From Sagittula sp. P11 (lineage in GTDB: Bacteria > Pseudomonadota > Alphaproteobacteria > Rhodobacterales > Rhodobacteraceae), in NCBI RefSeq assembly GCF_002814095.1, contig NZ_CP021913.1, positions 372,001 to 436,000 on the forward strand: a stretch of DNA of 64,000 nt. Reading direction: 5' to 3'. This document shows, piece by piece, positions 18,260 to 26,183 of this stretch. The position numbers were made by a program, and so were the translations under genes. The notes under the pieces were generated by a model. That model was not told where the DNA came from and did not search any database. It was given only the letters and a program-made list of their open reading frames with translations. How positions within the stretch are numbered: the first letter of the stretch is position 1; each line of letters begins with the position of its first letter.

Positions 18260-18568
18260 ATGACCCTGGAAGAGCTCGAAACCATCATCGCCACCCGCGC
18301 CAAGGCGTCCCCCGACGAATCCTGGACCGCCAAGCTGCTGGCCAAGGGCCCAGAGAAATGCGCCGAGAAGTTCGGCGAGGAAGCCGTCGAGGCGATCATC
18401 GAGGCGGTGAAGAACGACCCCGAAAAGCTCGCGTCAGAGGCCGCGGATGTGCTCTTCCACCTGCTTGTCATGCTGCACGCCCGCGGCGTCACCGTGGCGC
18501 AGGTGATGGAGGTGCTGGCCGCCCGCCAGACCCAATCGGGTCTCGCGGAAAAGGCGTCGCGCGGCTGA
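18260..18568 (+). CDS. hisE: Phosphoribosyl-ATP pyrophosphatase
   Basis: Hydrolyses PR-ATP to PR-AMP, the second step of histidine synthesis. The 102-residue monofunctional MazG-fold protein has SWTAKLLAKGPEKCAEKFGEEAVEAIIEA with the metal-binding Glu residues and ASEAADVLFHLLVMLHARGV. GGAAGGA lies about 9 bases upstream of the ATG. Confidence 0.96.
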   Translation: MTLEELETIIATRAKASPDESWTAKLLAKGPEKCAEKFGEEAVEAIIEAVKNDPEKLASEAADVLFHLLVMLHARGVTVAQVMEVLAARQTQSGLAEKASRG

Positions 18569-18895
18569 CCTCGCGTTTCGGCCCTTGTGGGCATGCGGCT
18601 TTCGGGTCGCGTCGTCCGCCCTGCGACGAAGCCGCCCGTTAACCACGTTTTACGCCCCTCCCGGCCAAAAGGTTACCAACCGGCCGGTTCGAGGGGTCGA
18701 AACGGCCGGTTCACCCCTTACAGGGCGTCAACCTTGGTGAAGAACCGGCAAACGCGGGTCTGGTCAGGGCGAATCCGCCACCACATCTGGCCACCGGCCT
18801 TACCGGAAACCACCACGCGCGCGGTCTGAACGGGGTGTTGACGGGACGGTGGGCGGGGCGCCTTTGCGCCTGCGCAAACAGCGCCGGCCCCGTGC
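18569..18895. other. Convergent intergenic region with a long hairpin
   Basis: 327 bases between hisE (plus) and the CoA-binding protein gene (minus). I see no gene I can support. It holds a long hairpin, listed separately, and on the minus strand a short open stretch ending at the TAA at 18718-18720 whose translation (GKAGGQMWWRIRPDQTRVC...) looks protein-like but lacks a clear start. Confidence 0.5.
18678..18711. repeat. Long inverted repeat / hairpin between convergent genes
   Basis: AACCGGCCG (18678-18686) pairs with CGGCCGGTT (18703-18711). After one G.A mismatch, TTCGA pairs with TCGAA around a GGGG loop. No T-run follows on either strand, so it would be an imperfect or Rho-assisted terminator at best. 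It could end both hisE and CoA-binding transcripts. Confidence 0.6.
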
Positions 18896-19363
18896 TCAAA
18901 GCTTCGAGGAAATGATCCCGGTGTTGAAGCCGCCCATGCGCAACTCCCCGAAAAGACGCTGGTATTCGATCTTGGGGCAGCGGTTCATCACCACGTCCAC
19001 ACCCTTCGCCTGCGCCATCTCCGCGGCCTCCGGGCTTTCCACGCCGATCTGCATCCAGACCGTCTTCAGCGCCGGAAACACGTCGAGCGCCTCCTCGACG
19101 ATCGGCGGCACATGCTCCGACCGGCGGAAGACATCGACCATGTCGACCTCTTTCGGACATTCCGAAAGCGCGCCTCTAACCTCCTGACCGAACAGCTTTT
19201 TCCCGGCGTGCCCGGGATTGACCGGGATCACCTTGTAACCCTTCAGCGAAAGGTAGCGCGCCACGTAGTAGCTGGGCCGGACCGGGTTCATCGACACGCC
19301 GACCACCGCCACCGTCCTGGTGCGGGTCAGCACGTCCTTCAGGAATGAGTCGTCGTATTTCAT
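18896..19363 (-). CDS. CoA-binding domain protein (YccU-like)
   Basis: 155 residues forming a single Rossmann-type CoA_binding domain: TVAVVGVSMNPVRPSYYVARYLSLKGYKVIPVNPGHAGKKLFGQEV, then VDMVDVFRRSEHVPPIVEEA, VWMQIGVESPEAAEMAQAKGVDVVMNRCPKIEYQR. It corresponds to the stand-alone relatives of succinyl-CoA ligase alpha N-domains; no reaction is known. An upstream in-frame GTG (19372) has GAAGG at a good distance and is an alternative start. Confidence 0.87.
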   Translation of the reverse strand: MKYDDSFLKDVLTRTRTVAVVGVSMNPVRPSYYVARYLSLKGYKVIPVNPGHAGKKLFGQEVRGALSECPKEVDMVDVFRRSEHVPPIVEEALDVFPALKTVWMQIGVESPEAAEMAQAKGVDVVMNRCPKIEYQRLFGELRMGGFNTGIISSKL

Positions 19364-19390
19364 GACCGCCACCGTACGCAGCCTTCAGGC

Positions 19391-19424
19391 AAAGAAAAAG
19401 CGCCCGGGATAATTTCCCGGGCGC
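19391..19424 (-). terminator. Rho-independent terminator on the minus strand
   Basis: GCGCCCGGG (19400-19408) and CCCGGGCGC (19416-19424) form a perfect 9-bp stem with a 7-base loop. Read on the minus strand it is followed by TTTTTCTTT. It ends transcripts coming from the DUF2235 gene. Confidence 0.88.
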
Positions 19425-19563
19425 AAGTCACGGAACGAGGGACAGTGAAGGTCTCGCGGGAGTTCCGGTCCCGCGATCCTGACAAAGAGATAGGCGCAAA
19501 AGGCACAGGTTAAAGGGCAGTAAATAAAATGTGAGCCTTTTCGCTTGACCTCGGCGAAAAACC

Positions 19564-20610
19564 TTACTCCGCGGGCGCGCCCGCGGGGAATGGCACATCG
19601 ATGCTTTCGTGCAGCCGCTCCGACGGGTCCCGCCCCAGCACCCGGCGCCGCCGGTTCAGGAACAGCTTGCCAAAGCCCTGCCACGTCCCGACCGAGGGCG
19701 CATCCACGTCGCAGGGGAACCTGTCCCGCCAGCCCGGCGGCAGCGCCACGGCACAGCCCTCCAGCCGCTCCAGCATCCAGACCAGCGGAATGTTCGCCAG
19801 CGGCCGCGCCGCCGTGAAACTGCCGATCTGCCCGCCCACGTCGCCATGGGTGCCGCGGAACCAGACCTGCTCCATCACGCCCCGCCAGTCCGGAGGGCGT
19901 TCCCACATCACCGGGCTGAACGTCTCCCGCGTCTCGTCCAGCGCCAGCGCGTGGAACCCGTGCCGCACCGAATTGCCCAGCGCGTGGTTGTGAAAGGCGT
20001 GGGTCGCATCCGTCATCCGCCAGAGAAGCGGCAGTTGCAGGCCCAGCGCCTTCACCGTGTCCCAGACGCCGACCATCTCCACCAGCGTCACGTCATGGCA
20101 GTAGAGGCGCGCAAAATCCTCCGCCGTGTCGCTGTCGGGCGCGTACTGGTAGAGCCTGTAGGCCTGGGTGATGTTCCGCTCCGTCGCGAAGTCGGGCCTC
20201 AGCAGACCCACCCGGTCGATGATCCCCGCCAGCGACCGCGCGGCATAGGCCCCGCGCGAAAACCCCAGCAGGAAGATCCGGTCGCCCACCCGGTAGCGCG
20301 ATGCGAGGTAGCCATAGGCGCGCCGGATCTGCCGGTTGATGCCACGGCCCGAGACCACGTCCCAGGTCGACATCCACGCTTCCCACTGGATACCCGCCTC
20401 GTAGTACAGGGAGGTCCGCCCGACCTCTTTCAAAAGCTTGTAGGTCAGGCCAGCGTTGCTCTCCATCCCCGGCTCCAGGGTAGAGGCCGTGCCGTCGAGG
20501 ATAATGATGTGATCGCGCGGCCCACGCCGCGGCTCATAGGGCGTGTGGCCGGTGGCAAACCGCTTGCGGACCCAGCCCAGAACGGTGTTGGCGATCTGCG
20601 TGCCGATCAT
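19564..20610 (-). CDS. DUF2235-domain hydrolase (Tle1/T6SS-phospholipase-like fold)
   Basis: 348 residues of an alpha/beta hydrolase of the DUF2235 group: IIILDGTAST near the N-terminus, nucleophile motif GFSRGAYAARSLAGII (Gly-x-Ser-x-Gly), Asp in VGVWDTVKALG, and the catalytic His in WFRGTHGDVGGQ. Family members include type VI secretion phospholipase effectors and intracellular lipases. No vgrG, tssI-type or immunity gene lies next to it, so secretion by a T6SS is not supported here. It has its own downstream terminator. Confidence 0.86.
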   Translation of the reverse strand: MIGTQIANTVLGWVRKRFATGHTPYEPRRGPRDHIIILDGTASTLEPGMESNAGLTYKLLKEVGRTSLYYEAGIQWEAWMSTWDVVSGRGINRQIRRAYGYLASRYRVGDRIFLLGFSRGAYAARSLAGIIDRVGLLRPDFATERNITQAYRLYQYAPDSDTAEDFARLYCHDVTLVEMVGVWDTVKALGLQLPLLWRMTDATHAFHNHALGNSVRHGFHALALDETRETFSPVMWERPPDWRGVMEQVWFRGTHGDVGGQIGSFTAARPLANIPLVWMLERLEGCAVALPPGWRDRFPCDVDAPSVGTWQGFGKLFLNRRRRVLGRDPSERLHESIDVPFPAGAPAE

Positions 20611-20700
20611 GTCCGGCCTCCCTCGCCAGGATGCATGGGGACGGTCCGGACACAGGGCGCCGGGGCAGAGGCTGAACGCCCGCCCCGTCCGCCCGTTCCA

Positions 20701-22995
20701 TCATTCAGCCGCGATCCGGTCATTCTCCAGCATCGCCCAGACGCGCATTGGCGTGAAAGGCATGTCCACTTGTCTGATTCCGCGTTCCCACACCGCATCC
20801 TGCACCGCGTTCGACACGGCTGCCAGCGCGCCGACGGTCCCCGCCTCGCCGCAGCCCTTCATCCCCATCGGGTTGGCCGTCGAGGGCACCGGCTCCGTCT
20901 CGAACCCGATCATGGGTATGAGATCGGCACGCGGCATCCCGTAGTCCATGAACGTTGCCGTGAGCAGCTGCCCGTTTTCATCGTAGACCACATGTTCGGT
21001 CAGCGCCTGCCCAAGCCCCTGCGCCACCCCGCCGTGCACCTGCCCCTCGGCCAGCATCGGGTTGATCAGGTTGCCGAAATCGTCGACCACCGTGTAGCGG
21101 TCGCAGACGACAAGGCCCGTCTCCGGGTCGATCTCCACCTCTGCGACGTGGCAGCCGTTGGGATAGGACCGGCCCGGCAGCTTCGCCGTGGTCTGCCAGA
21201 CCAGCAGGTCCTCGCGGCCCGCATCCCGCGCCATCTGCGCCACCTCCAGCATCGTGGGCGTCAGGTTCGACCCCTCCGCGCGGAAGCGTTCGTCGTCGAA
21301 GGTCACATCCTCCGCCGCGACGCCCATTTCGCCTGCAAGGAAGGCCGAGAACCCCTCGACCATCTGCGCCACGGCCTGCAGCGTCACGTTGGTCTGCGTC
21401 GTGACGGACCGCGATCCGCCGGTGCCGCCGCCCGACGCGATCCGGTCGCTATCACCCTGGATCACCTCGATCTTTTCCGCCGGGATGCCGGTCTGGTCGG
21501 CAAGGAACTGGCGGAACACCGTCTCGTGCCCCTGCCCGTTCGACTGGGTCCCGACGTAGATCAGCGCACCGTCACCGACAAATTCCACTTTCACATCCTC
21601 ATGCGGCTGCCCGAGGATAGACTCGATGTAATAACAAACCCCCAACCCGCGCAGCTTGCCCTCCGCGGCGCTGGCCTCGCGCCGGGCGGCAAAGCCAGCG
21701 ACGTCCGCCGAAGCTTCGGCATGGCCAAGCACGCGGGCGAATTCACCCACGTCGTACATTTCCCCGGCCACGGTGGTGTAGGGAAACTGGTCCGGCCTGA
21801 TGAAGTTGATCCGGCGCAACTCCATGGGATCGACGCCCAGCTCGCGTGCGGCACGGTCCATCACACGCTCCAGCACGTAGATCGCCTCCGGCCGGCCCGC
21901 GCCGCGATAGGCGTCCACCTGCGTGGTGTTGGTGTAGAAGCCCTCTGCCCGCTGATAGACCGTCTGCATATCGTAAACGCCCGTCAGGACACGGGAATAC
22001 AGGAACGACTGGATCATCTGGCCGAACTGGGAATTGTAGGCGCCAAGGTTCGACCGGGTGTGGGAGCGATAGGCGACGATGCGGTTGTCCGCGTCGAAGG
22101 CCAGCTCTGCCAGCGTCACGAGGTCCCGGCCAGCATTGTCGGAGAGCATCGCCTCCGTCCGGTCGGACATCCAGTGCACAGGACGGCCCAGCACCTTCGC
22201 GGCGTGCGGCAGCACGAAGTACTCGGGGTAGGCCATGCCCTTCATGCCGAAGCCGCCGCCGACGTCGGGGTTGGTGGTGCGGACCTTCTCGGCTTCGACC
22301 TTGTAGGCGCGCGCCAGTTCCTTCTTCATCCCCCAGACGCCCTGACCGCCAAAGGCCAGGTGCATGCGGTCGCCGTCCCACTCGGCAAAGGCGCCGCGCG
22401 GCTCCATGGAGTTGACGATGATCCGGTTGTCCCCGACCTCGAGCGACACGACCTTGGCCGCCGTCTCGAAGGCCGCGTTGGTGGCCGCCTCGTCGCCCAG
22501 TCCGTAGTCATAGGCCCGGTTGTCCGGCGCTTCGGAATGGATGGCCTCTCCCCCTGCGCCGATCTCCATGTGGGTGGACAGTTCGTCGTAGTCGATCTCC
22601 ACCAGCTCGGCGGCGTCCTTCGCCTGCTCCAGCGTGTCGGCGACGATCATCGCCACCGCCTCACCGACGAAGCGCAGCCGGTCTTCGGCCATGAGCGGAC
22701 GCTTGGGCGCGGCGCCCTGCGTGCCGTCGCGGTTGGGTGCGCAGGTGTAGGTCATCTGCGCGTCGAGACCGGCCTCTTCCAGGTCAGCTTGGGTAATGAC
22801 GGCATGGACGCCCGGCGCCTCCAGCGCGGCAGAGACGTCGATCCCCTTCAGCACAGCATGCGCCACGGGAGAGCGCAGGAAATAGGCCCTGAGCGCACCC
22901 TCCGGCACGATGTCGTCGACGTAGCGCCCCTGGCCTGTCAGGAACCGCGTGTCCTCGACCCGTTTGACCGGCTGGCTCTTGCCGAACTTCTCCAT
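20701..22995 (-). CDS. Form II CoxL-like molybdopterin-binding large subunit
   Basis: 764 residues of the xanthine dehydrogenase / carbon monoxide dehydrogenase large-subunit family: KRVEDTRFLTGQGRYVDD at the start, PDVGGGFGMKG, SMEPRGAFAEWDGDRM, and GMKGCGEAGTVGA with the catalytic Glu near the end. The active-site loop reads AYRGAGR, the form II version, not the AYXCSFR of true aerobic CO dehydrogenases, so the substrate is probably not CO. The usual partners (FAD medium subunit, 2Fe-2S small subunit) are not adjacent. ATG 22995 chosen for its upstream GAGGGAG; a GTG two codons earlier is open. Confidence 0.9.
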   Translation of the reverse strand: MEKFGKSQPVKRVEDTRFLTGQGRYVDDIVPEGALRAYFLRSPVAHAVLKGIDVSAALEAPGVHAVITQADLEEAGLDAQMTYTCAPNRDGTQGAAPKRPLMAEDRLRFVGEAVAMIVADTLEQAKDAAELVEIDYDELSTHMEIGAGGEAIHSEAPDNRAYDYGLGDEAATNAAFETAAKVVSLEVGDNRIIVNSMEPRGAFAEWDGDRMHLAFGGQGVWGMKKELARAYKVEAEKVRTTNPDVGGGFGMKGMAYPEYFVLPHAAKVLGRPVHWMSDRTEAMLSDNAGRDLVTLAELAFDADNRIVAYRSHTRSNLGAYNSQFGQMIQSFLYSRVLTGVYDMQTVYQRAEGFYTNTTQVDAYRGAGRPEAIYVLERVMDRAARELGVDPMELRRINFIRPDQFPYTTVAGEMYDVGEFARVLGHAEASADVAGFAARREASAAEGKLRGLGVCYYIESILGQPHEDVKVEFVGDGALIYVGTQSNGQGHETVFRQFLADQTGIPAEKIEVIQGDSDRIASGGGTGGSRSVTTQTNVTLQAVAQMVEGFSAFLAGEMGVAAEDVTFDDERFRAEGSNLTPTMLEVAQMARDAGREDLLVWQTTAKLPGRSYPNGCHVAEVEIDPETGLVVCDRYTVVDDFGNLINPMLAEGQVHGGVAQGLGQALTEHVVYDENGQLLTATFMDYGMPRADLIPMIGFETEPVPSTANPMGMKGCGEAGTVGALAAVSNAVQDAVWERGIRQVDMPFTPMRVWAMLENDRIAAE

Positions 22996-23069
22996 GGACA
23001 CACTCCCTCACGCTTCCGGATTTGCCCCGGACCTTAGCCTTTACGGGCCAAGTGTCCAGAGCAGCCCGG

Positions 23070-24191
23070 TCAGCGCAGGAGCGTGACGATTTTCCGTGCA
23101 CCGTAACCGTTGAAACGGGTCACGAGGGCGGTGGAATAGGCACCACAGGCATGGAACAGCAGGTAGTCGCCTTCCGCCAGATCTTCGGGCAGCGCCACCT
23201 GGTCGGACAGCCGGTCGAGGCTGTCGCAGGTCGGCCCGAAGACGGTATTGGCTACGGTTTCGCCCTGGCGCCGCTTGCCGTCCTGCGAATAGGCCGTTAG
23301 CCGCTGCGACGGGGAAAGGTCGCGCCACTCCGACAGGCCGCCGTAGATGCCGTCGTTCAGGAAGACCGCACCGTCGCAGACCGCCTTGACCTGCAGGGCC
23401 AGTTCGAACGCTTCGGCCACCATGGCGCGGCCCGGCTCGCAGACCAGAGCGGGGGCCTTCTCGCCGAAAGACACGCGCACGGCGTCGCGGATCGCGTCGA
23501 AGATCACCTCAAGGTCCGGTTCCGGGTCGTTGCGGTGCGCGGGGAAGCCGCCGCCGACGTTCAGCCGGTGCAGGGTCACGCCCGACTCTGCCGCGATCTC
23601 GGCCGAGGCCGCGATATAGGCCACCCAGGCCTGCGCGTCGCGGCACTGGGTGCCGGGGTGGAAGGTGATCGAGGGCACGCCGCCCTTCGCCTTCACCGCC
23701 CGCAGGAGCGCCACGGCCTTCTCCGGCGCCGCGCCGAACTTCGTCCCGAAGTCATAGACGGCACCGGCCACCGGCAGCTTCAGCCGCACGGCGATCTCTG
23801 CGCCCTCGATGTCGCCCAGCTTGTCCAGCTCGCTCATCCGGTCCACCGACCACGACACGACGCCGAAATCGCGCGCCGCCGCAACTTCTGCGCGGGAGCG
23901 GACGGGGTTGTGGTAGTGCAGCCGTGCCTTGGGATCCACGTCGCGCACCAGCGCCATCTCCTCGGGCGAGGCGACGTCGAAGGCCTGCAGCCCGGCGCGA
24001 GACAGCGCCTCGATCACCACCGGGTCGGGGTTCGCCTTGACGGCATAGGTCACTTCTCCGGGGAAACCGTCAATGAAACGGCGCGCCATGCGGGTCAGCC
24101 GTTCCGGATCGTAGAAAAAGACCGGCTCGTCCGGCAATTCCCGGGCCAGCCATTTCGCCGGGTCACTGTAGAAGGTGTCCTGTACAACCAT
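23070..24191 (-). CDS. Ornithine/diamine-type decarboxylase (group IV PLP enzyme)
   Basis: Decarboxylates ornithine, or perhaps lysine, to a diamine for polyamine synthesis. The 373-residue chain has the PLP lysine in TYAVKANPDPVVIEAL near residue 47, RLNVGGGFPAHR, the phosphate-binding CEPGRAMVAEA, and the catalytic Cys/Asp loop FGPTCDSLDR near residue 320, all typical of eukaryotic-like ODC. The YDFGTKFG specificity region also fits. ATG 24191 has GGAGA 9 bases upstream. It is divergent from an Lrp/AsnC regulator across a short region with two palindromes. Confidence 0.92.
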   Translation of the reverse strand: MVVQDTFYSDPAKWLARELPDEPVFFYDPERLTRMARRFIDGFPGEVTYAVKANPDPVVIEALSRAGLQAFDVASPEEMALVRDVDPKARLHYHNPVRSRAEVAAARDFGVVSWSVDRMSELDKLGDIEGAEIAVRLKLPVAGAVYDFGTKFGAAPEKAVALLRAVKAKGGVPSITFHPGTQCRDAQAWVAYIAASAEIAAESGVTLHRLNVGGGFPAHRNDPEPDLEVIFDAIRDAVRVSFGEKAPALVCEPGRAMVAEAFELALQVKAVCDGAVFLNDGIYGGLSEWRDLSPSQRLTAYSQDGKRRQGETVANTVFGPTCDSLDRLSDQVALPEDLAEGDYLLFHACGAYSTALVTRFNGYGARKIVTLLR

Positions 24192-24263
24192 GTGTTCATG
24201 TCTCCTGCTCGCGTTCCCCGAAAATGCCCCGACGCCCCTGCGATTCATATCGGCAAGACGGAC

Positions 24264-24295
24264 AGAATGTGCCATTCTCTTCGTCAGAATGACGA
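24264..24295. promoter_or_regulatory. Two perfect 15-bp palindromes between decarboxylase and Lrp/AsnC genes
   Basis: AGAATG-TGC-CATTCT at 24264-24278 and TCGTCA-GAA-TGACGA at 24281-24295 are each perfect 6-3-6 inverted repeats, centres 17 bp apart. The 6-3-6 geometry matches Lrp/AsnC sites of 15 bp. The second abuts the Shine-Dalgarno of the regulator gene, which fits autorepression. Function is inferred. Confidence 0.6.
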
Positions 24296-24302
24296 GGATG
24301 AC

Positions 24303-24740
24303 ATGCAGATCGACGAAACAGACCGCAAACTGATCGCCGCGCTGGCCGAGAATGCCCGCGCCCCGGTGGCGGAACTGGCCCGCCAGCTGGATCTGGCCCG
24401 GACCACCGTGCAGGCGCGCATCGACCGGCTGGTCAGCAGCGGCGCCATTGCCGGCTTCACCCTGCGGCGCGGTCCCGGCCTGCGGCCGCCGCTGCGCGCC
24501 ACGGTTCTGATCTCGCTGGAACCGAACGAAGCCGCCGCCGTGCTGTCGCGCCTGAAGGCCATGCCGGAGGTCGAGACGGTGCACACCACCTCCGGCCGTT
24601 TCGATTTCCTCGTCAGCCTGACCGCCGCCACGACGGAGGCGCTGGACATCAGCCTCGACAAGATCGTGGAGGCCAAGGGCGTCCGCAGCTCCGAAAGCCT
24701 GATCCACCTCTCGACAAAGATCGACCGCGTCGGCCGCTGA
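24303..24740 (+). CDS. Lrp/AsnC-family transcriptional regulator
   Basis: 145 residues: N-terminal winged HTH (DETDRKLIAALAENARAPVAELARQLDLARTTVQARIDRLVSSGAIAGF, residues 4-52) and a C-terminal RAM ligand-binding domain (ATVLISLEPNEAAAVLSRLKAMPEVETVHTTSGRFDFLVSLTA). The ATG at 24303 has GAGGA about 6 bases upstream. Its divergent arrangement and the paired 15-bp palindromes make the decarboxylase its likely target, with an amino acid or diamine as effector. Confidence 0.9.
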   Translation: MQIDETDRKLIAALAENARAPVAELARQLDLARTTVQARIDRLVSSGAIAGFTLRRGPGLRPPLRATVLISLEPNEAAAVLSRLKAMPEVETVHTTSGRFDFLVSLTAATTEALDISLDKIVEAKGVRSSESLIHLSTKIDRVGR

Positions 24741-24775
24741 AGGCGCAAGGACCTTGCCGGGAATGCGCGCCCTGA

Positions 24776-24803
24776 TTGACAGATGTGCGCCAGCGTTTAC
24801 CAT
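24776..24803 (+). promoter_or_regulatory. Candidate sigma70-type promoter of the hydrolase/CHAT operon
   Basis: TTGACA (24776-24781), a 16-base spacer, and TACCAT (24798-24803), followed by an unusually AT-rich leader (TGTATTTTATTAACGAATAT) before the Shine-Dalgarno AGGAG and the ATG at 24843. Expected start near 24811. Pattern-based only. Confidence 0.45.
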
Positions 24804-24842
24804 GACGGTGTATTTTATTAACGAATATTCAGGAGCGCGCGT

Positions 24843-26174
24843 ATGCCCGGTTCCCCAGATGCCCCCGTTTTCACCCACACCGGCTTTCTCGGGCAGACGG
24901 TTCCCTTCCACGCCATCACTTACGACAAGGCCGGGGTCTGCACCTCTCCGGCGACGCGCGACGCGGTCCTGCGCCTGATCCGCGACGGCGGCTACACCGA
25001 CACGATCCTGTTCAGCCACGGCTGGAACAACGACTGGGACGATGCCATGCGCCTCTACCGCGCCTTCATGGAAGGTGTCTGCGCCATGGCCGACCAGCGC
25101 GGCGACATCCTGCCCGGCGGCATCAAACCCATGTTCCTCGGCGTGTCCTGGCCCAGTGCCGCACTGCTCTGGCCGTGGGAAGAGACACCCGATCTGGCCG
25201 CCGGAACACCCGGTCCGGTCGAGGAAAGCGCCGATGCGGAGCTCTTGCGCGAGGACATGGACCCGGAGGAGGCAGAGGCCCTGACCGCCTTCCTCAACGG
25301 GAAGGAAACCCTCTCCGGTCCCGAGCTTGCGCGGCTGTCGGACCTGCTCGCCCCGCAGTTCGCCCATCCCGACGAGGACGAGACGGAGACCGCGGCACCG
25401 TTCACCGCGCGCGACCTCGAACACACCTTCCGGTCCGCCGACATCCTGGTGGAGGGTCCTGAGGACGACGACGGCGGCTTCGACAGCGGCGGCACAATCG
25501 ACGACACGCCCACCCATGACCCGAAAGCTGCCGGCGGCCCGCTCTCCGGCGTCTTCGGCCTGCGCAAGGCACTGAGGATGGCGACGGTCCTGAAGATGAA
25601 GGACCGCGGCGGGGTCGTGGGCGCCAATGGCGTGGCGACGCTGTTGCAGCGCGTTCTGGGCGAAACCGGCACCCGCCTTCACCTGGTCGGCCATTCCTAC
25701 GGCGCGAAGGTGACGATGACCGCGCTCAGCCGGGTGCAGGCGCCGCGCGCGGTGGAATCCGTGCTGCTTCTCCAGCCAGCGGTGAACCACCTCGCCTTCT
25801 CTCCCGACGTGGAGGGGCGGCCCGGCGGTTTTCGCAAGGTGCTGGAACGGTGCCGCAAGCCTGTGCTGACGACCCGGTCAAAGAACGACATCCCGCTCCG
25901 GCATGTCTTCCACCTGGCCGTCCGCCGGCGCAGCGACCTGGGCGAGATGCAGTTCGCCTCCGGCGTCAGCCAGTTCGCAGCGATGGGCGGCTACGGTCCG
26001 CACGAACTTGCGCCGGGCGAGCTGCTGGAAGTCACCCTGCCCGACCGTGGCATCACCTATCCCGACCTTTCCGGCCACGCGGTGATCGACCTGAACGGCG
26101 ACGGGCGCATCACCGGGCATTCCGACGTCACCAATCCCTACACCTTCTGGGCGATGCTCCAGAACCTGCGCTGA
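24843..26174 (+). CDS. Alpha/beta hydrolase with acidic insertion, first gene of CHAT operon
   Basis: 443 residues. It has an early oxyanion-type loop LFSHGWNNDWDDA (about 57-69), then FLGVSWPSAALLWPWEE. A long acidic region follows (about 115-225, with DPEEAEAL, HPDEDETET, EGPEDDDGGFD). The nucleophile elbow is LHLVGHSYGAKV with Ser285, and an Asp lies in TTRSKNDIPL near 349. Near residue 421 a DLNGDGRIT loop resembles a calcium-binding EF-hand loop. No signal peptide is seen. It may be a lipase/esterase or a protein-acting hydrolase; the substrate is unknown. The next gene starts 9 bases downstream, so it belongs to a four-gene operon with CHAT and C25-like proteins. ATG chosen for AGGAG 7 bases upstream. 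Confidence 0.82.
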   Translation: MPGSPDAPVFTHTGFLGQTVPFHAITYDKAGVCTSPATRDAVLRLIRDGGYTDTILFSHGWNNDWDDAMRLYRAFMEGVCAMADQRGDILPGGIKPMFLGVSWPSAALLWPWEETPDLAAGTPGPVEESADAELLREDMDPEEAEALTAFLNGKETLSGPELARLSDLLAPQFAHPDEDETETAAPFTARDLEHTFRSADILVEGPEDDDGGFDSGGTIDDTPTHDPKAAGGPLSGVFGLRKALRMATVLKMKDRGGVVGANGVATLLQRVLGETGTRLHLVGHSYGAKVTMTALSRVQAPRAVESVLLLQPAVNHLAFSPDVEGRPGGFRKVLERCRKPVLTTRSKNDIPLRHVFHLAVRRRSDLGEMQFASGVSQFAAMGGYGPHELAPGELLEVTLPDRGITYPDLSGHAVIDLNGDGRITGHSDVTNPYTFWAMLQNLR

Positions 26175-26183
26175 AAGGACCCG

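Noticed and set aside
20701-22995. True aerobic CO dehydrogenase large subunit
   Set aside because: The active-site loop is AYRGAGR (form II), not the AYXCSFR of CO-oxidising form I enzymes.
19609-23037. A 1142-codon plus-strand frame opposite the DUF2235 and CoxL genes
   Set aside because: It is a shadow of two well-supported minus-strand genes; the Arg/His-rich product matches no family.
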